DNA of 64,000 nucleotides from assembly GCA_964036195.1 (NCBI GenBank), contig OZ038455.1, positions 11,921,855 through 11,985,854 of the forward strand, given 5' to 3'. Positions 12,006 through 24,430 of the stretch are shown piece after piece. The first letter of the stretch is position 1. Every line of letters starts with the position of its first letter. Below the pieces are notes generated by a model that saw nothing but the letters and a program-made list of their open reading frames with translations, was not told the origin of the DNA and made no database searches. This DNA comes from Sphaerolaimus hirsutus (taxonomy: Eukaryota; Nematoda; Chromadorea; Monhysterida; Sphaerolaimidae). The translations under genes were made by a program, and so were the position numbers.

Positions 12006-13189
12006 CTTTGCACATCAAAAACTCGACTATTTATGGGCCGATTTGTATCGTTTAACACTTAAAATGATCAGGACAACCTGCAGATTTTATATTTTTAGTT
12101 ATTATAGTGATGTCTAAATCCCATATGCCGATTTGACCCGGTTTTTCAACACGAACAATAATAACATGAATTGAATTTCTGAACATGCTATCATATACTT
12201 TAGACAACGAGAATTCATATAAAACAAAACTGAGTTCAATATCTCTTTCCAATAAAAGTTATAGCGCTTCAAAAAATTTCTCCCACCTGCATCAATAACC
12301 ACATGATGAACAATGCATGCAAGTACAAAACTCCATATCGGCTGAGAAATGGTAGAGATATGGAGTTTTGTACTTGCATGCATTGCTCATCATGTGGTTA
12401 TTTATGCAGATGGGAGGAAATTTTTTTGAAGCGCTATAACTTTTGATTGGAATGAGATTTTGAACTCGTTTTTGTTTTATATGAATTCTCGTTGTCTAAA
12501 GTATATGATAGCATGTTCAGTAAAATTTATTGTTTGTGTTGAAAAACCGGGTCAAATCGGCACATGGGAGATAGACATCACTGTAATAATGAAAAATATG
12601 AAATCTGCAGGTTGTCAAGTGTTAAACGATCCAAATCGGCCCAGAAATAGCGGAGTTATTGATGTGCAAAGTTTGCATGTTCTGAGCGACAGCCAAAATT
12701 TTCGCAAACTTTTTATAGACCCCCCATATCTCCGGTCTGGGGGCTCGTAGAAAAATTTCATCGAAATCTGAGAGAGCCCCGACCTGAAACCAATTTATAT
12801 TAAAAAATCAACAGTTTTCGCCAAGCGGTTCCCAAAATATAAGCACTTGCTCGGGGGCTAACCCCACCCCCTAAAATGCTAACCCCAAAATCCCCTGTGC
12901 CTCCCCAGAAAATTTTTCAGTTATCTATCCCTACGGAGGAGCGATTTGCATCCATCCGGCCCCGCGAGGGCAAAAATCTTGGGGACCCCTGCTATTGTGT
13001 TACAATTTATGATATCACAGCTAGGGATGGGCGGTGTTTTTTAACCATCTTTTAAAAAAAAATGTTGTTGTTCTTTTCAAAACAGAGGCATCGAACCCGT
13101 TTTTTTTACATCAGCCAAACTTTTGTATTTATGCACCAGGTATTTTGCAATTTTTTGCGCACAAGCACGCAATTTCACATACCCACAAG

Positions 13190-13625
13190 CAGGGACGTAC
13201 GCAGGATTTTTGAGCGGGGGGGGGCGGATTGTTTACGGAGCTCGGCGAACGGGGGGGGCGGCGCCCCCCCCCCTAAAATTTGACCCTATAGTAAAGGAAT
13301 GGAGCCATGGCGCTGGCGCCATTTGTAGGCGCCAGCGCCATGGCAGTATTGGCGTTGGCGCTGGCGCCAACGTATACTCTATAGGTACCGATTTACACCG
13401 ATATATAGGACTAAGACCATATTGGACACTTTTATTATGTTTTATAGGCTCCTGAAAATACACATTGAACAATGGGGTGGGGATTTGCGCGCTTGCGCGC
13501 AAAAATTTTTGAAAGTGCCAACAAAATCGCTTCAGAAAAGTGCCATTCCTGGCGAATTTTTATGTCCGGCCCGGGAACGGGGGGGGGCGGCCGCCCCCCC
13601 CGCCCCCCCCCTGCGTACGCCCTTG
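13190..13625. mobile_element. hAT-like MITE, CAGGGACGTACGC family, with 8-bp TSD
   Basis: Termini CAGGGACGTACGCAGG and CCTGCGTACGCCCTTG are flanked by identical CCCACAAG (13182-13189 and 13626-13633). A truncated sister copy (GACGTAGCCAGGGGGGG) abuts it at 13630-13775. Confidence 0.88.
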
Positions 13626-13784
13626 CCCACAAGGACGTAGCCAGGGGGGGCGGGGGGGGGGGGGGGGCGGCCGCCCCTCCTTCCCGGGCCGGACCGAAAA
13701 ATGTGCCAGAAATGGCATTTCCAGAAGACGATTTTGTCGACAGTTTGAATAATTTTTCCGCGCAAGCGCGTCTAGGGTTGGCAC

Positions 13785-14671
13785 TAGGGTTCAAACGGGA
13801 CCAGTTTTTCGGACCGGGACCGGGACCAGAAATTTTCTAATGTCGGGACCGGGACCAGGACCGGGACAAGGACCGGGACTGGGGTATCGGGACCGGGACC
13901 TGGACTGGCTTTTTTCAATTGTCGGGACCGGGACCGGGACCGGGACTGGGGGGTCGGGACTGGGACTGGGATTTGCCGAACCAGGTACCGGCACCGCGGT
14001 ATTGTTTGAACCTTATTGGTATGTAATATCTAGCCAATGTTGTTCCACACACCTCCACTGTGTGAAGGACCACTCTCAATGTATTAGCCTTTTCTTATAA
14101 CATTATTCAAGCAGTATTCCATTGCCATCTTCACTTGAACTTGTGAATATATGATGAAACGCAATGAACGCAGGATTTTTTTGGGAGTGGGGAGGGGCGG
14201 TGCCAGTTGTAGGTGCCAACGCCATGGCAGTATTGGCGCTGGCGTTGGCGCCAACGTCTACAATATAGGTATCTTTATATACCTATTTTTCGTACTAGAA
14301 TCATGTTGGGGACCTTTCTAACGCTGTCACATTATGGGAAAATACATAGTAATCATTGGCTGGGTATTTGCACGCTTGCGCGCAAAATTTTTTTAGATGT
14401 TCCTACAAAATCGCTTTAGAAAAGTGCCCTTTCTGGCAAAAAAATTTTTAAAATACGTTTTTTCCATCCCTTGTCGGGACCGCTATAAAATTCCGGGACC
14501 GGGACCGGGACTGGGTGGTCGGGACCGGGACCGGGACCGGGACTGGCTTTTTTTCATTGTCGGGACCGGGACCGGGACCGGGACTGGGGTGTCGGGACCG
14601 GGACCGGGACCGCCCCAGTCCCGACTTTTTGCCAAACCATGTACTGGGACTGCGGTCCCGTTTGAACCCTA
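13785..14671. mobile_element. TAGGGTTCAAACG-family hAT-like MITE with GGGACC arms
   Basis: Ends TAGGGTTCAAACGGGACC and GGTCCCGTTTGAACCCTA (one base differs) are flanked by identical GTTGGCAC (13777-13784 and 14672-14679). Both arms are GGGACC-type microsatellites. It shares its first 13 bases with the ATCGAT-armed element at 11233-12005. Confidence 0.9.
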
Positions 14672-15039
14672 GTTGGCACTTGATTTTTTTAAACTGAATT
14701 TTTTTTTTCTGAAGATTACCCACAACTGACCAAACCCAATCAAAATGTTGCAAATTTCCAGATTTTTGTGTTAGTGCTTTAGAAAAAAGCGCTGGGACCG
14801 CTGCGCTTTTTAAAAAAACGGCTCAAAAAGCACCGCCCATCTCTAGTAGCTAAAAATTATTTTAAATTCCTACTCGACAGTGTAAGTTGGCAGACAGTAG
14901 ATTTTATTTTTATTTTTTAACAATGGGATTCAGGGCCCTACCCCTTTGCAGGGTTTCGTACTTCCCTCACTAACGCTCGATTCACAGCTGAGAAATTCAG
15001 CTCGATTTTCAAAGAAGTGTATCAAGTAAGATGTTTTTT

Positions 15040-15830
15040 CTTTGCCTATCTGTCATGCAGATGGCTGGTCCCATAGACCAATAATTTGTCTATCTCCCTC
15101 CTGTGATTATGACATACTGAACCGCCGAGTGGGTTGCTCGCCCAGCTGCATGGAACTGAGCATAGAACATTCTTAAGTTTAGATCTTAGTTCTTCCGTCC
15201 CCCGGCACACATATAGTATGTGGTGTAAGTCACTATTTTTGTATATTTGTTTGAACAAAGGCTGCATAGTTTGTGACCGCCATGACCCCGTGTGTGTAGG
15301 GCATTAAGTTTTGCTCCAAACCAATTTAGTTCATTGTAGTGAAGACCTTTAACCTCTATTGATTGTTCCTCATTATTTCTGTATGAAAGTGCCGTTTGAC
15401 CCTGTAGAGTTTTTATTGTCGCAGTTCTGCGATGTCTGTAAATATGTGTCTTTATGTCTTCTTTAGTTAGAACATTTGTATCTATATTCAGGTCTAGGTT
15501 TGTTTTGGCACCATCTCTTATAGTCCTAGTGTTATCAATATGTAATCTCTTATTCCCTGCAAGAGTACTGTCAATATCCCACGCTCTAAACAGCCATCTA
15601 GTTTTGTCTACCCGTGACATATAGTTATCATTTGTTAGCACAAGTTGATAATATTTATCTGACGGTAAGATACCATCTAGATCATGCAGCATTGCTGCAC
15701 TGCTTGTTTGACAAGGCAATCTTTCAATACAATGTAGTGTTCGAATGTATATTCGGTCCATTTCTGTTAGCGCTGCTTTGGACAAGCCAGTAATCTCTAC
15801 ACCAAACATACTAGCTGGTTCAACATATGC
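15040..15830 (-). pseudogene. LINE reverse-transcriptase C-terminal fragment
   Basis: The - strand frame 15186-15809 encodes a region typical of the part of non-LTR retrotransposon ORF2 that follows the RT domain: a V-E-I-T-G-L-S-K-A-A-L type segment, then D-R-I-Y-I-R-T-L, then a helical stretch and a terminal C-S-L-C zinc-knuckle-like motif before TTYYMCAGG. The product appears to continue in another - frame (15046-15267, LYVCRGTEELRSKL), so at least one frameshift breaks it. There is no upstream RT or endonuclease, so this is a 5'-truncated, dead copy. Clade not assigned. Confidence 0.6.
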
Positions 15831-16270
15831 CTACCAGGTTATTTTTCCATTATATAGTGGTGCACCTGAGTTTCGTGCAGCAGATATTGCAAGACTGGAT
15901 AGTTGCACACAAATCACCCAACGTTAGATCGTTTCTTACATCTACATCTAACAAACAGTGCCGGAGCCCGGAGCACGCACACAAATCACCCAACAAAACC
16001 GCTCGGAAACGTAACATAGACACCAAACCCTAAATACCAAACTCACAAGTGAGCATCAACTGACGTAGCGATAATCTGCATGCAGACACGCGTCAAAAAC
16101 CCCCAGCGTCGCTGCGACGGGCGCAGCACCAAAACGCAGTGCCGCCCCTCATACAGCCATCCAGCATCTGCGAGAGATGGAAAAGAATAGCCCAACGGTT
16201 AACTATGCAGTAAAATACTGTCTCTCAACAAGGGATCAGAATGGGGTTGGGCGGATCAGTAAAAAACGCC
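15831..16270. other. No gene recognised
   Basis: The stretch ACACAAATCACCCAAC occurs twice, near 15908 and 15980, and the rest is moderately GC-rich without a convincing exon. It may be more LINE debris. Confidence 0.3.
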
Positions 16271-16275
16271 AGCTA

Positions 16276-16722
16276 CCCTAGATCCTCGAATAAGACCACA
16301 GAGGAGTTATTTTTCCTCAGACGTTGTTGAGGGGGGAGTTATTCAAGGGGGAGTTTTCCAAGGGGGGGAGTTATTTTTCCTCAGACGTTGTTGAGGGGGG
16401 AGTTATTCAAGGGGGAGTTTTCCAAAGGGGGGAGTTATTTTTCATCCGAAAACTTATGAGTATGGATGCGGTCTGTAAACTCATGTAATTCAGGTATTTC
16501 ACTGTTGAACAACAGCAAAAAGGATGTGTATACTTGCATACACATCACGTATTTGCTGTCGCTGCTCTAGGCTAATATTCTTTTGTATTTTTGTATTGTA
16601 CCATTTACATACATAGGGGGAGTTATTCAAGAGGGGGAGTTATTTTTTCCTCACCTCGCCAACATAGGGGGAGTTATTCAATGGGGTGTTATTCGAGGGG
16701 AGTCTTATTCGAGGATTTGCGG
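16276..16722. mobile_element. TA-flanked MITE, TCGAATAAGTCCCC subfamily
   Basis: Left TA-CCCTAGATCCTCGAATAAG and right CTTATTCGAGGATTTGCGG-TA. The interior repeats GGGGGAGTTATTCAAGGGGG and GAGTTATTTTTCCTCAGACG. It directly abuts the next element. Confidence 0.7.
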
Positions 16723-16728
16723 TATACA

Positions 16729-17394
16729 CCGTATTTGCTTGAATAGTTCCCCCCTGAATGATTCTGCCCTCAAAAAATTCCACCGTAAGACGAGTGAGGA
16801 AATAACAATTCCCCTAGAATAATCCCTCTTGAGAAATTTGATCAATTTATTGTGCCCAATTTTAACAAAAATGGCACGTTATTGTGTTAATATAGCATAT
16901 TTCATTAAACGAGTTGATAGAAACATGCTTGTAAATTTCGACAAAATAATAATCCCCCTACCCCGTTCGAATACCACAAATCCTTGAATAAGACCCCCCT
17001 CGATAACTCCCCCCTTTTGGTGAGGTGAGGCAAAAATAACTCCCCATGTGTATGAAAAGGATACAATACAAAATACATAAGAATATTAGCCAACGGCAGC
17101 GACAGCAGATAAATACATGATGTGTATGCAGTGTATACACATATTTTTGTTGTTGTGTACAGTTTAATACCTGAACAACATGAGTTGGCAGACTGCATCT
17201 GCCATGATTTGAGTCCAAATTTTTTTGAGAAAAAAATAAGTCCCCCCTCGAATAAGTCCCCCCTCAAAAACGTCTGACGAAAAAATAACTCCCCTGGGGT
17301 CTTATTGGAGGAATTAGGGTAGTTCCCCCCTAAAAAAAGTCTGACGAAATAATGATTCCCAGCTGGATTTTCAAGCAAATACGGTATCTATCTG
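16729..17394. mobile_element. TA-type MITE, TTGAATAATTCCCC subfamily, with nested element
   Basis: Left CCGTATTTGCTTGAATAG and right TCAAGCAAATACGG-TA form the ends. Interrupted at 16974-17319 by a member of the TCGAATAAGTCCCC subfamily. Confidence 0.7.
16974..17319. mobile_element. TA-flanked MITE nested inside a related subfamily
   Basis: TA-CCACAAATCCTTGAATAAG at the left and TCTTATTGGAGGAATTAGGG-TA at the right. Shows that the two subfamilies were active at different times. Confidence 0.6.
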
Positions 17395-17905
17395 GAGCGA
17401 TATTTCAGAAATTTTGACTGAATTTTCACTCAATATCACTGATTTTCGGACCACGTTAGTTTTTCACCTTCAAAATCGCTATCGTAATTTTTCCGACTTC
17501 AAAATCAGTGTAGTTCATGTGAATAATGGCCTACTATTGCGTGATTTCAATAATTTTTGGCTATTTTTATAGGTATGTGCTTGTACACCTATTTCTAGTC
17601 ATTTTCACCTATTTTTACCTATTTTTCCTTCCTTTTACCTTTCTACGTCTTGGAAAAACCTATATATGTGACCCCCGCGACCCCCCCCCCCAATTTTTTC
17701 ATTTCTAGTCATTTTCACCTATTTTTACACATTTTTCGACCCTTTTACGACTCTACGCCTTGAAAAAGCCTTTATATTGAACCCCCTGCGACACCCCCCC
17801 CCCAAAAAAAAAATTGTTTTGTCAGCTATCTATCCGACCGGAGGAGCGATTTACTACCTATATAACACCCGGAGGGGTGCAAATTCATTAAACCCCTGCT
17901 CTCAA
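17395..17905. mobile_element. CAGGGGTCTCC-family relics
   Basis: Words shared with 37108-37612 (ATCTATCTGGAGCGA, TTTTTACCTATTTTT, CTATCTATCCGACCGGAGGA) end at AACCCCTG near 17900. The left terminus is missing. Confidence 0.5.
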
Positions 17906-18097
17906 CTGCGGGAACAACCAAAACACACTGAAACCAACCTGATGGTAGACTGGGACGGCATAAAGCAGTACCGTTGTCAGTGCAGCCGCAGCCACGAGTT
18001 GACAGCAACAATGGCGATCGTCGATGGCGATCTGTGAAGGGAAACGTTAGTGCACTCTGTAAACGCGGTAAATCTCGGTTTCGGTTTCGGTCACGGG

Positions 18098-18763
18098 TAG
18101 GGATGGCCAGTGGGTTTTTTCAAGGTTTTTTTAAATAAAAAACGTTTTATTTATTTAAAAAAACCAACCATCGAAACCGTTTTTTGATATAAAAAAACCT
18201 TGGCGAAATTTTTTGGTTCTAAGCACTAGGTATTTTGCAATTTTTTTGCGCGCAAGCGCGCAATTTCACTTGTACTTTACCATTTGTGGTGGTTTTCATT
18301 GCTTTTGGAGCATTTTTATCGTTAAAGGTTCCATTTGTTTGTGCTATTATGTCATAATAAGCCATGATATGTTAGTGTAGTATATAATATACAGCTAATT
18401 TGCCCCCACATACTTGTACAGTGTGAAACACCACTGCCAATGTGTTAGCCTGCTCTTATATCCTTATTTAAGCACTTTTCCACACCCACCATCACTTGGA
18501 AGTCACAAATGTTCAACAGAAAGCGATATCAGTAATAAGTCGACATAAAACGGATATTGTTGACAGAAATCACCACTTATAATGCTATCCCATGGCTCTA
18601 AAGCCATTCTATGGCTATATATAACATCACAAAGTACTGTCACCTGTCTGATTTACCTGTATCTGGGAGCTTTTGAAGAAAAAAAACGGTTTTATTTAAA
18701 AATAAACCCGTTTTTGAAAAAAAAACGGGTTGTAGTTGAAAAAAAATTTTTCGGCCATCCCTA
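18098..18763. mobile_element. TAGGGATGG-family hAT-like MITE with 8-bp TSD
   Basis: TAGGGATGGCC and GGCCATCCCTA termini are flanked by identical GTCACGGG (18090-18097 and 18764-18771). It is 666 bp and non-coding. Confidence 0.9.
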
Positions 18764-18791
18764 GTCACGGGTTAAATAACCCGGCTCCAGC

Positions 18792-19519
18792 TAGGGTTGG
18801 CCGATGTTTTTTTAAACGTTTTTTAATTAAAAAAACGTTGTTTTTTTTAAACAAAATGACATCCGAAATGTTTTTTTTTTAAAAACATCGACTGAAATTT
18901 TTAGTACTAAGCACTAGGTATTTTGCAAAATTTTTGCGCGCAAGCGCGCAATTTCACACACAAATTGACATTGGTGGTTGTTTTCATTGGTTTTGTGGCA
19001 TTTTTAGTATCAAAGTATCCATTTAAATATGCTACCATGGGTTAATAAGCCATCAAATGTTGCTGTAGTATATAATATTGAGGTAATGTGCTTCCATGTA
19101 CTTCCACATTGTGTAACTTCACTCCCAAAGTAACAACCTCGTTTTATAACCTTGTTTGATCACTATTCCGTGCCAAACTTTACCTAAGTCACGAACATTC
19201 GACTATAAGGTGATATACGAACGATATGTCGACGAAAAATGGATATTTTTGACACAAATCACCACTTATAATGCTATCCCATGGCTCCACAGACATTATA
19301 TGGTCATATATAACATCAGAGTATTGCCAATGTCTGATATACCTATATATGTTGACACAAGGTTATATCTGGGAGCTTTTAAAAAAAACGTTTTTTATTT
19401 TAAAAAAAACGTTGTTTTTAAAAAAAAAAACGTTGTTGTTTTTTTAAACATCGAGTTGAAAAAAACGTTGTTGTTTTTTTAAACATCGAGTTGAAAAAAA
19501 CGTTTTTTTTCCAACCGTA
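18792..19519. mobile_element. TAGGGTTGG-family hAT-like MITE with 8-bp TSD
   Basis: TAGGGTTGGCCGATG at the left and CCAACCGTA at the right are flanked by identical GCTCCAGC (18784-18791 and 19520-19527). Arms are ACGTTTTTT/AAAAAACG repeats. It lies 28 bp from the preceding element. Confidence 0.9.
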
Positions 19520-19619
19520 GCTCCAGCAATCAAAAATCTAATTTTACAGGCCGGATAGTTGCGGTGGTCGCGAGAACCAAAATGCTAAAGAAATCGGCAC
19601 TACGGAAAATAATCAAAAG

Positions 19620-19885
19620 TGGAACGTAGCAGAATTTGAGGGCTCGCGGGGTAAAATATATAGGCTTTTTCAGTGCATAGAAGGTAGAAAGGGGGAAAAA
19701 TCGCTAAAAACAGGTCAAAGTACACAAAATGGGCTAAAAAGTGGTATATAAACATGCGTATATGCAAAAGCCGTGATTTTGAAAATTTCTCAAAATAGGT
19801 CCAGATAGGTAGGTAGCTGAGCAGCCTCCGGATGGATAGGTAGATAGATAGCTGGCAAATTTGGGGGCAGACCCCTGACTACGGG
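19620..19885. mobile_element. CAGGGGTCTCC-family fragment
   Basis: Carries GCTCGCGGGG, GGATAGGTAGATAGATAGCT and a terminal GCAGACCCCTG. The other end is absent. Confidence 0.45.
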
Positions 19886-20230
19886 GGGGGGGGGGGGTTG
19901 CAAATCTACAAGACCCCCGATTCGCTGAGATGTCATCAGCACGTGAATCTCCATCAAGAAAATCAGCACAACCAACCGTCGCTACAGGCAGTCGGGGCCA
20001 GTGAACTGCATAATTTACCATTATAACGAATGCAGCAAATGTGCAGCTGGACAAACTTTAAACCACATCGTCGCCGATACGCTGCAGCGTAAGTTGGGAC
20101 GTCTCAAATTGACAACTCGCAAAAGATAAGCCGGATAAAGTTAGAGCGCTACCGCGCAAAGAAAGAAACCAACCACGAATTGGCGGCCGGATGAGCCGTT
20201 GGCACTCTGCCAAAGTTTTCGGAATATTAA

Positions 20231-20410
20231 AAACGGACAAAACAATAAGCGATGATGCAAGAGATGATCAACCAGAGGGTTGTCTAGCATGCGTAGTTGA
20301 GCGTATTACCTGCGCAGGGAATAAATTTCAGTGTAACATCGAGAAACAAACGACACTACAGTGCGCGCAGAAAGGGGTTGATACGGCAGAGGTTCGAAAT
20401 ATCCTTTCCC
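20231..20410 (+). pseudogene. Fragment with PHD-like Cys pattern (retroelement ORF1?)
   Basis: The + frame in 20191-20487 contains C-L-A-C, then I-T-C, N-K-F-Q-C-N and L-Q-C, a spacing reminiscent of PHD-type zinc fingers found in some LINE ORF1 proteins. About 130 bp is nearly identical to 40617-40746. Frame 20191-20487 has an ATG at its start but no domain beyond this. I treat it as a dispersed retroelement fragment, with low certainty about which family. Confidence 0.35.
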
Positions 20411-20521
20411 AAAACAGCCGGCTGCCAATTATTTCTTTTTGGATTTGGGCAGTCGCCAAAAATAATGAAACAAATATTTTGCAATGAAATTCAACATCTT
20501 ACTGAACAGCGAAGTGCAATA

Positions 20522-20968
20522 CAGTCATCCCCGGGTTATCGGGTGGAGTGAAATTCTCGAAAACTCACCCGATAATACGGGGAACCCGATAATCGGGGGG
20601 TGAAATGTTTGGAAGTTTTATAATCAACAGCAAAGATGATCGATATCAGATAGTAAAAACAGTCGATATTTCATATTTTTCACAATAATATTCTAAATAT
20701 GTCAAAAAATGGTCGATTATTTGATTTGATTCGAAAATTTGATATTCTATACGGTATGCTTTCATTCAATGCTTAAAAATACCCTATAACCGAGCCATTT
20801 TTATATAGAAATGCAGTCGTTTTTCTCAAATTCCACCCGATAACCCGGGAATGCGGGGAAACCTACAATCCGGGGAATTTTGTTCTCACATGTCCCCGTT
20901 TTGCACAATTCCACCCCTTAACACGGGGAACCCGATAAGTGGGGGAACCGTTAACCCGGGGACCACTG
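20522..20968. mobile_element. TA-flanked MITE with CAGTGGTCCCCGGGTTA ends (Tc1/mariner-pogo-like)
   Basis: TA-CAGTCATCCCCGGGTTATC at the left and TTAACCCGGGGACCACTG-TA at the right. CAGT termini and a TA duplication fit the Tc1/mariner/pogo group. The interior repeats ACCCGATAA and CCGGGGAA words. Confidence 0.7.
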
Positions 20969-21918
20969 TACATCTTAAATACGGTAGAAAAACGGTGCAC
21001 AGTGGGTCGTAAATATGTCAATATGTATAGTCGACGGACATATCATTCTACAAAATTGGAAAGTTATATTTTGTTCTTGTAGAGCGAACGAGAAAGGAAT
21101 TTAGTAAAAAAGAAAATATAAAGATAGTAAGAAGGAAAATAAAAATGTGCTGTTCTTTACGCACTCGTTTACTCCAATTTTTGTGCCGATAGGTGCTGCA
21201 AATTTTTGATTATACGTTTACCTACGTTTAATCTAATTCATATTTAGAAAAGTTACACGCTATCGATTCATTTTGACGAAAACTTGTTACGTTCAAAATT
21301 TTGAATTCAGAAAACGTTCCCTCTTTGTATTTATTCAGATCCAGACGACGCTTGGATGGCATCATGCCAAAAAACTCAACTACACTTTGACGGGGGTTTG
21401 AATTGTGCGGGCACAATTGAATAGTTTCATTCCGTATATGCGTAAGCACGAGTCACCAAAACAGAGTTCTACGGGTTGGATACAGCGTGCATGATATGAC
21501 ATCATGCAACTCATTGTATAGTATCATGTCTGCCGAGTATATTCTAATGGGGTGTTTCCCTCAGGTTGCTCAGACATGGGCGTATTTCAGTGGAGAGGTG
21601 TTAAATTGAGGAAATACGGTAAATGCACAAATGCACTAGAATAGGCAACATGAGTGCTTGGATTGTGCCTCATTTTTGTTTGGATTACGCCTGCTTGGAT
21701 TACGAGTGTTTGGATTTTGAGCTTTCACCATTCTATCGCCTAGCATTGAAAAAAACGACTGATTTTGAGAAAATATAATTAAATATTATCTCAGAAAATC
21801 TCTCAAGAAAAAAATATAATTAAATCTCTTGGGTCATTTTTGAAAATATAATTAAATCTCTGAGAAAATCTCTTGCAGTTCAAAAAATCTCATAAAATCT
21901 CTCAACTTAAAGTATGAT

Positions 21919-22348
21919 CTGATAAAAAATGTCTAAAGCCAACAAAAAGTGGACACTGCACCTAACCATGTGTATGCTTTTGAATGCACAAAAGTAATAT
22001 ATCATATACCATGCCATTTTCTGATTGAGCTATCAAGAGATGTATATCAAGGGAAATGTACACAAATGTACACGCAGCGTGAGCTGTGTCAAAGTGCTGC
22101 AAACATTAAATATACAAAAAGCTCATGCTGCCATGCAAAAGTTTGGTGAAATTGTTTCTTGTGATGCAGTTTGCTGTGTTGATAGCCTATATTATTAGCA
22201 TTTGTGTACATTTCCCTTGATATACATCTCTTGATAGCTCAATCAGAAAATGGCATGGTATATGATATATTACTTTTGTGCATTCAAAAGCATACACATG
22301 GTTAGGTGCAGTGTCCACTTTTTGTTGGCTTTAGCCATTTTTTATCAG
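21919..22348. mobile_element. TIR element CTGATAAAAAATGGCTAAAGCC
   Basis: Long inverted repeats (CTGATAAAAAATGTCTAAAG at the left, CTTTAGCCATTTTTTATCAG at the right) extend inward over more than 130 bp. A relative with a nested insertion lies at 43441-44279 and is followed by the same tail and the same kind of minisatellite. Confidence 0.7.
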
Positions 22349-22489
22349 ATATACTTCTTTTTCAGGGCCACAGGCCCAAAAGTTTATAAGTTATTGCAAA
22401 TCAAGCAAATGCCAAATGTGGCAGTGAGCAATACAATCTATTGTCAAGAAGAAGCCAAATACTAAGATTCAAAAGATTTTCAACCTGAC

Positions 22490-23275
22490 ATTTAGAACCT
22501 GAAAGTGATCACTTGACATTTATGACTTGAAATTACGCACTTGACAATAACTTGACATAAACCACTTGACATTTATGACTGAATGGCATCACTTGATATT
22601 TATGACTTGACATGAACTGCTTGCCATTTTTTCACCTGATAGTTTTCACTTGACATAAACAACTTGACAAGTATCACCTGAAAATTGTTACTTGACATAT
22701 TACTTGACATTTGACATGACATTTATCACTTGACATTAAACTTGACATTTCACTTGAAATTTATCACTTGACATTAAACTTGACATTTGACATGACATTT
22801 ATCACTTGACATTAAACTTGACATTTCACTTGAAATTTGTCACTTGACATTTGACTTGAAATGTGTCACTTGACATTTGACATGACATTTGACATTACAT
22901 TTCACTTGAAATTTATCACTTTACATTTGACTTGACATTCGACATGACATTTATCACTTGACATTAAACTTGACATTTCAATTGAAATTTATCAGTTGAC
23001 ATTTGACTTGAAAGTTATCACTTGAAATTTGACTTGATACTTTATCACTTGATATTTTATTACTATCTATCACTTGACATTTATCAATTGACATTTCACT
23101 TGAAATCTACCACTTGACATTTATCACTTGATATTTGACTTGATATTTGATCACTTAATATTTTATCACTAGACATCTATCACTTGACATTTATCACTTG
23201 ACATTTGACTTGACATTTATAACTTGACATTTGACTTGACATCAACCACTAGACATTTATGACCTGATAGTAATC
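22490..23275. repeat. Minisatellite of ATCACTTGACATTT units
   Basis: Dozens of imperfect units of about 14 bp (CACTTGACATTTATC and variants with TTGAAATT or TTGATATT). A second array of the same unit is at 44450-44870 in the same position relative to a related TIR element. Confidence 0.85.
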
Positions 23276-23889
23276 AGCATGCAAGGTCACATGCTCAGTA
23301 TCACATGAAGCAGTAGTTCAGGCATGTTTGCGCATTTTACACAAAATAAGCAAACTTGAATAACTTTTGTAAATCTGTACCAAAATTGCCAAAAATTGGC
23401 TCATTTGAAAGCTCTAGTCATGGCACACATCAACAAATTTTTTTTATTGCCCCATTTGTATTTAAATTTATTGAGGTTTGAAAATTTCAAACAGTTACCG
23501 TACCAAAGTGGGCGGAGCCTGTGAAAAAAAATACCGAAAATAAGAAATGGCATCATATTCTCTTTCAAATGAGCCATCAACCATGAAAATCGGTCATGTT
23601 TCAAGGACGTTATTGCAGTTTGGAGATTTTCGGGAGAACAAGAACAACAACAACAACAAGAACACTACTTGAAAAAGAAAATGCGTAATAACTTCCTCCG
23701 AACTCAACCGTTGGATCTGAAAATTTGCATGGTGGTACTTTTCGACACGGGCTTTTTAATGGTGCAGTCGGTTCTGCACTAGCGCATTGCGTTCCGAAGT
23801 TATTGCGATTTTCAATTTGCGATTTCCGCATTTTGGTGTGTCTGACCATATTATGGGTGGGTGGCTTGCGCCCTCCCTCGGCAGCGAGT

Positions 23890-24430
23890 TTTCTGTGTAA
23901 TACTCAGGTTGCTACACGACGAACCGAGCATACACTGTTGACTGCACTTCAGGAGGAATGGCGAGAGAACCTGCACGACTACAATTATTAAGGTTAGATG
24001 TTGTTTGTGCGCGCTGATTGTAGACGGTGAGTTCAATGCCACGGTTAGCTGAGTTACAGAATACCAGCACAAGCGGTCGTGACCCGGCACCTCGTTTATT
24101 AGAATATAAATAGACACACAAACACAATAATACTCAGCAGACAGGGCAATGGAATCACTTGCCACCTTGACTGCTATTCGGGGAGAAATCTCACAAAGCA
24201 CAGCTGTTATTCTCAGGCCACAGCTTAGCCAGTCTAGACTTATTTATAGCTTCTTCACAACTCCGGTAGACTACCCCGAATAGCCCTCAAGCGGCTACTT
24301 TTATACTCAATCCTCACTAGCTTACAACCAATCAGCATGGTCCCTCAAAACATGATATTGATTGCCAAAAGGTACAAAACATAACTTAATCAAAACCCTG
24401 ACATAACTTCATCACTTTTGGGCCTAAACA
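23890..24430 (-). mobile_element. Possible solo LTR on the - strand
   Basis: Read on the - strand, the segment shows in order a CCAAT-like box (GATTGGTTGTAAG), two TATA-like boxes (GAGTATAAAAGTAGCC and GCTATAAATAAG), an AATAAA signal (TCTAATAAACGAGG) and a possible terminal GAGTATTACA. This promoter-polyA arrangement is typical of LTRs, but no internal genes, primer-binding site or target duplication were found. It could also be an unrelated promoter. Confidence 0.3.

Larger units (their letters stand above)
10145..12991. mobile_element. Large foldback hAT-like element, CAGGGGTCTCC family
   Basis: Left end CAAGGGTCTTC and right end GGGGACCCCTG are flanked by identical CTATTGTG (10137-10144 and 12992-12999). 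The arms are long inverted repeats: for example TCGGGGCTCTCTCAGATTTC near 10451 is mirrored near 12770, and a very long hairpin is centred near 12345. The left arm carries insertions at about 10499-10710, 10737-11183 and 11233-12005. Confidence 0.88.
13022..14845. mobile_element. TAGGGATGGGCGGTG element hosting nested hAT-like MITEs
   Basis: Left TAGGGATGGGCGGTGTTTTT and right CACCGCCCATCTCTA are inverse matches. No 8-bp duplication is visible, so the boundaries rest on the inverted repeat only. It contains the insertions 13190-13625 and 13785-14671. Open frames here are Pro/Gly-rich products of G and C runs and are not genes. Confidence 0.55.

Noticed and set aside
13435-13840. Several overlapping Gly/Pro/Arg-rich open frames on both strands
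   Set aside because: They arise from G- and C-homopolymers and GGCCGCC words inside MITEs that have clear 8-bp target duplications.
13840-14697. Gly-Pro-Gly-Thr repeat proteins
   Set aside because: Direct translation of the GGGACC microsatellite arms of a MITE, open in several frames at once.
22490-23275. CRISPR-like regular repeats
   Set aside because: Units are contiguous and imperfect with no unique spacers, in a eukaryotic context; this is a minisatellite.
23851-24201. 116-codon - strand frame
   Set aside because: It lies across an LTR-like promoter and polyA region and shows no domain.
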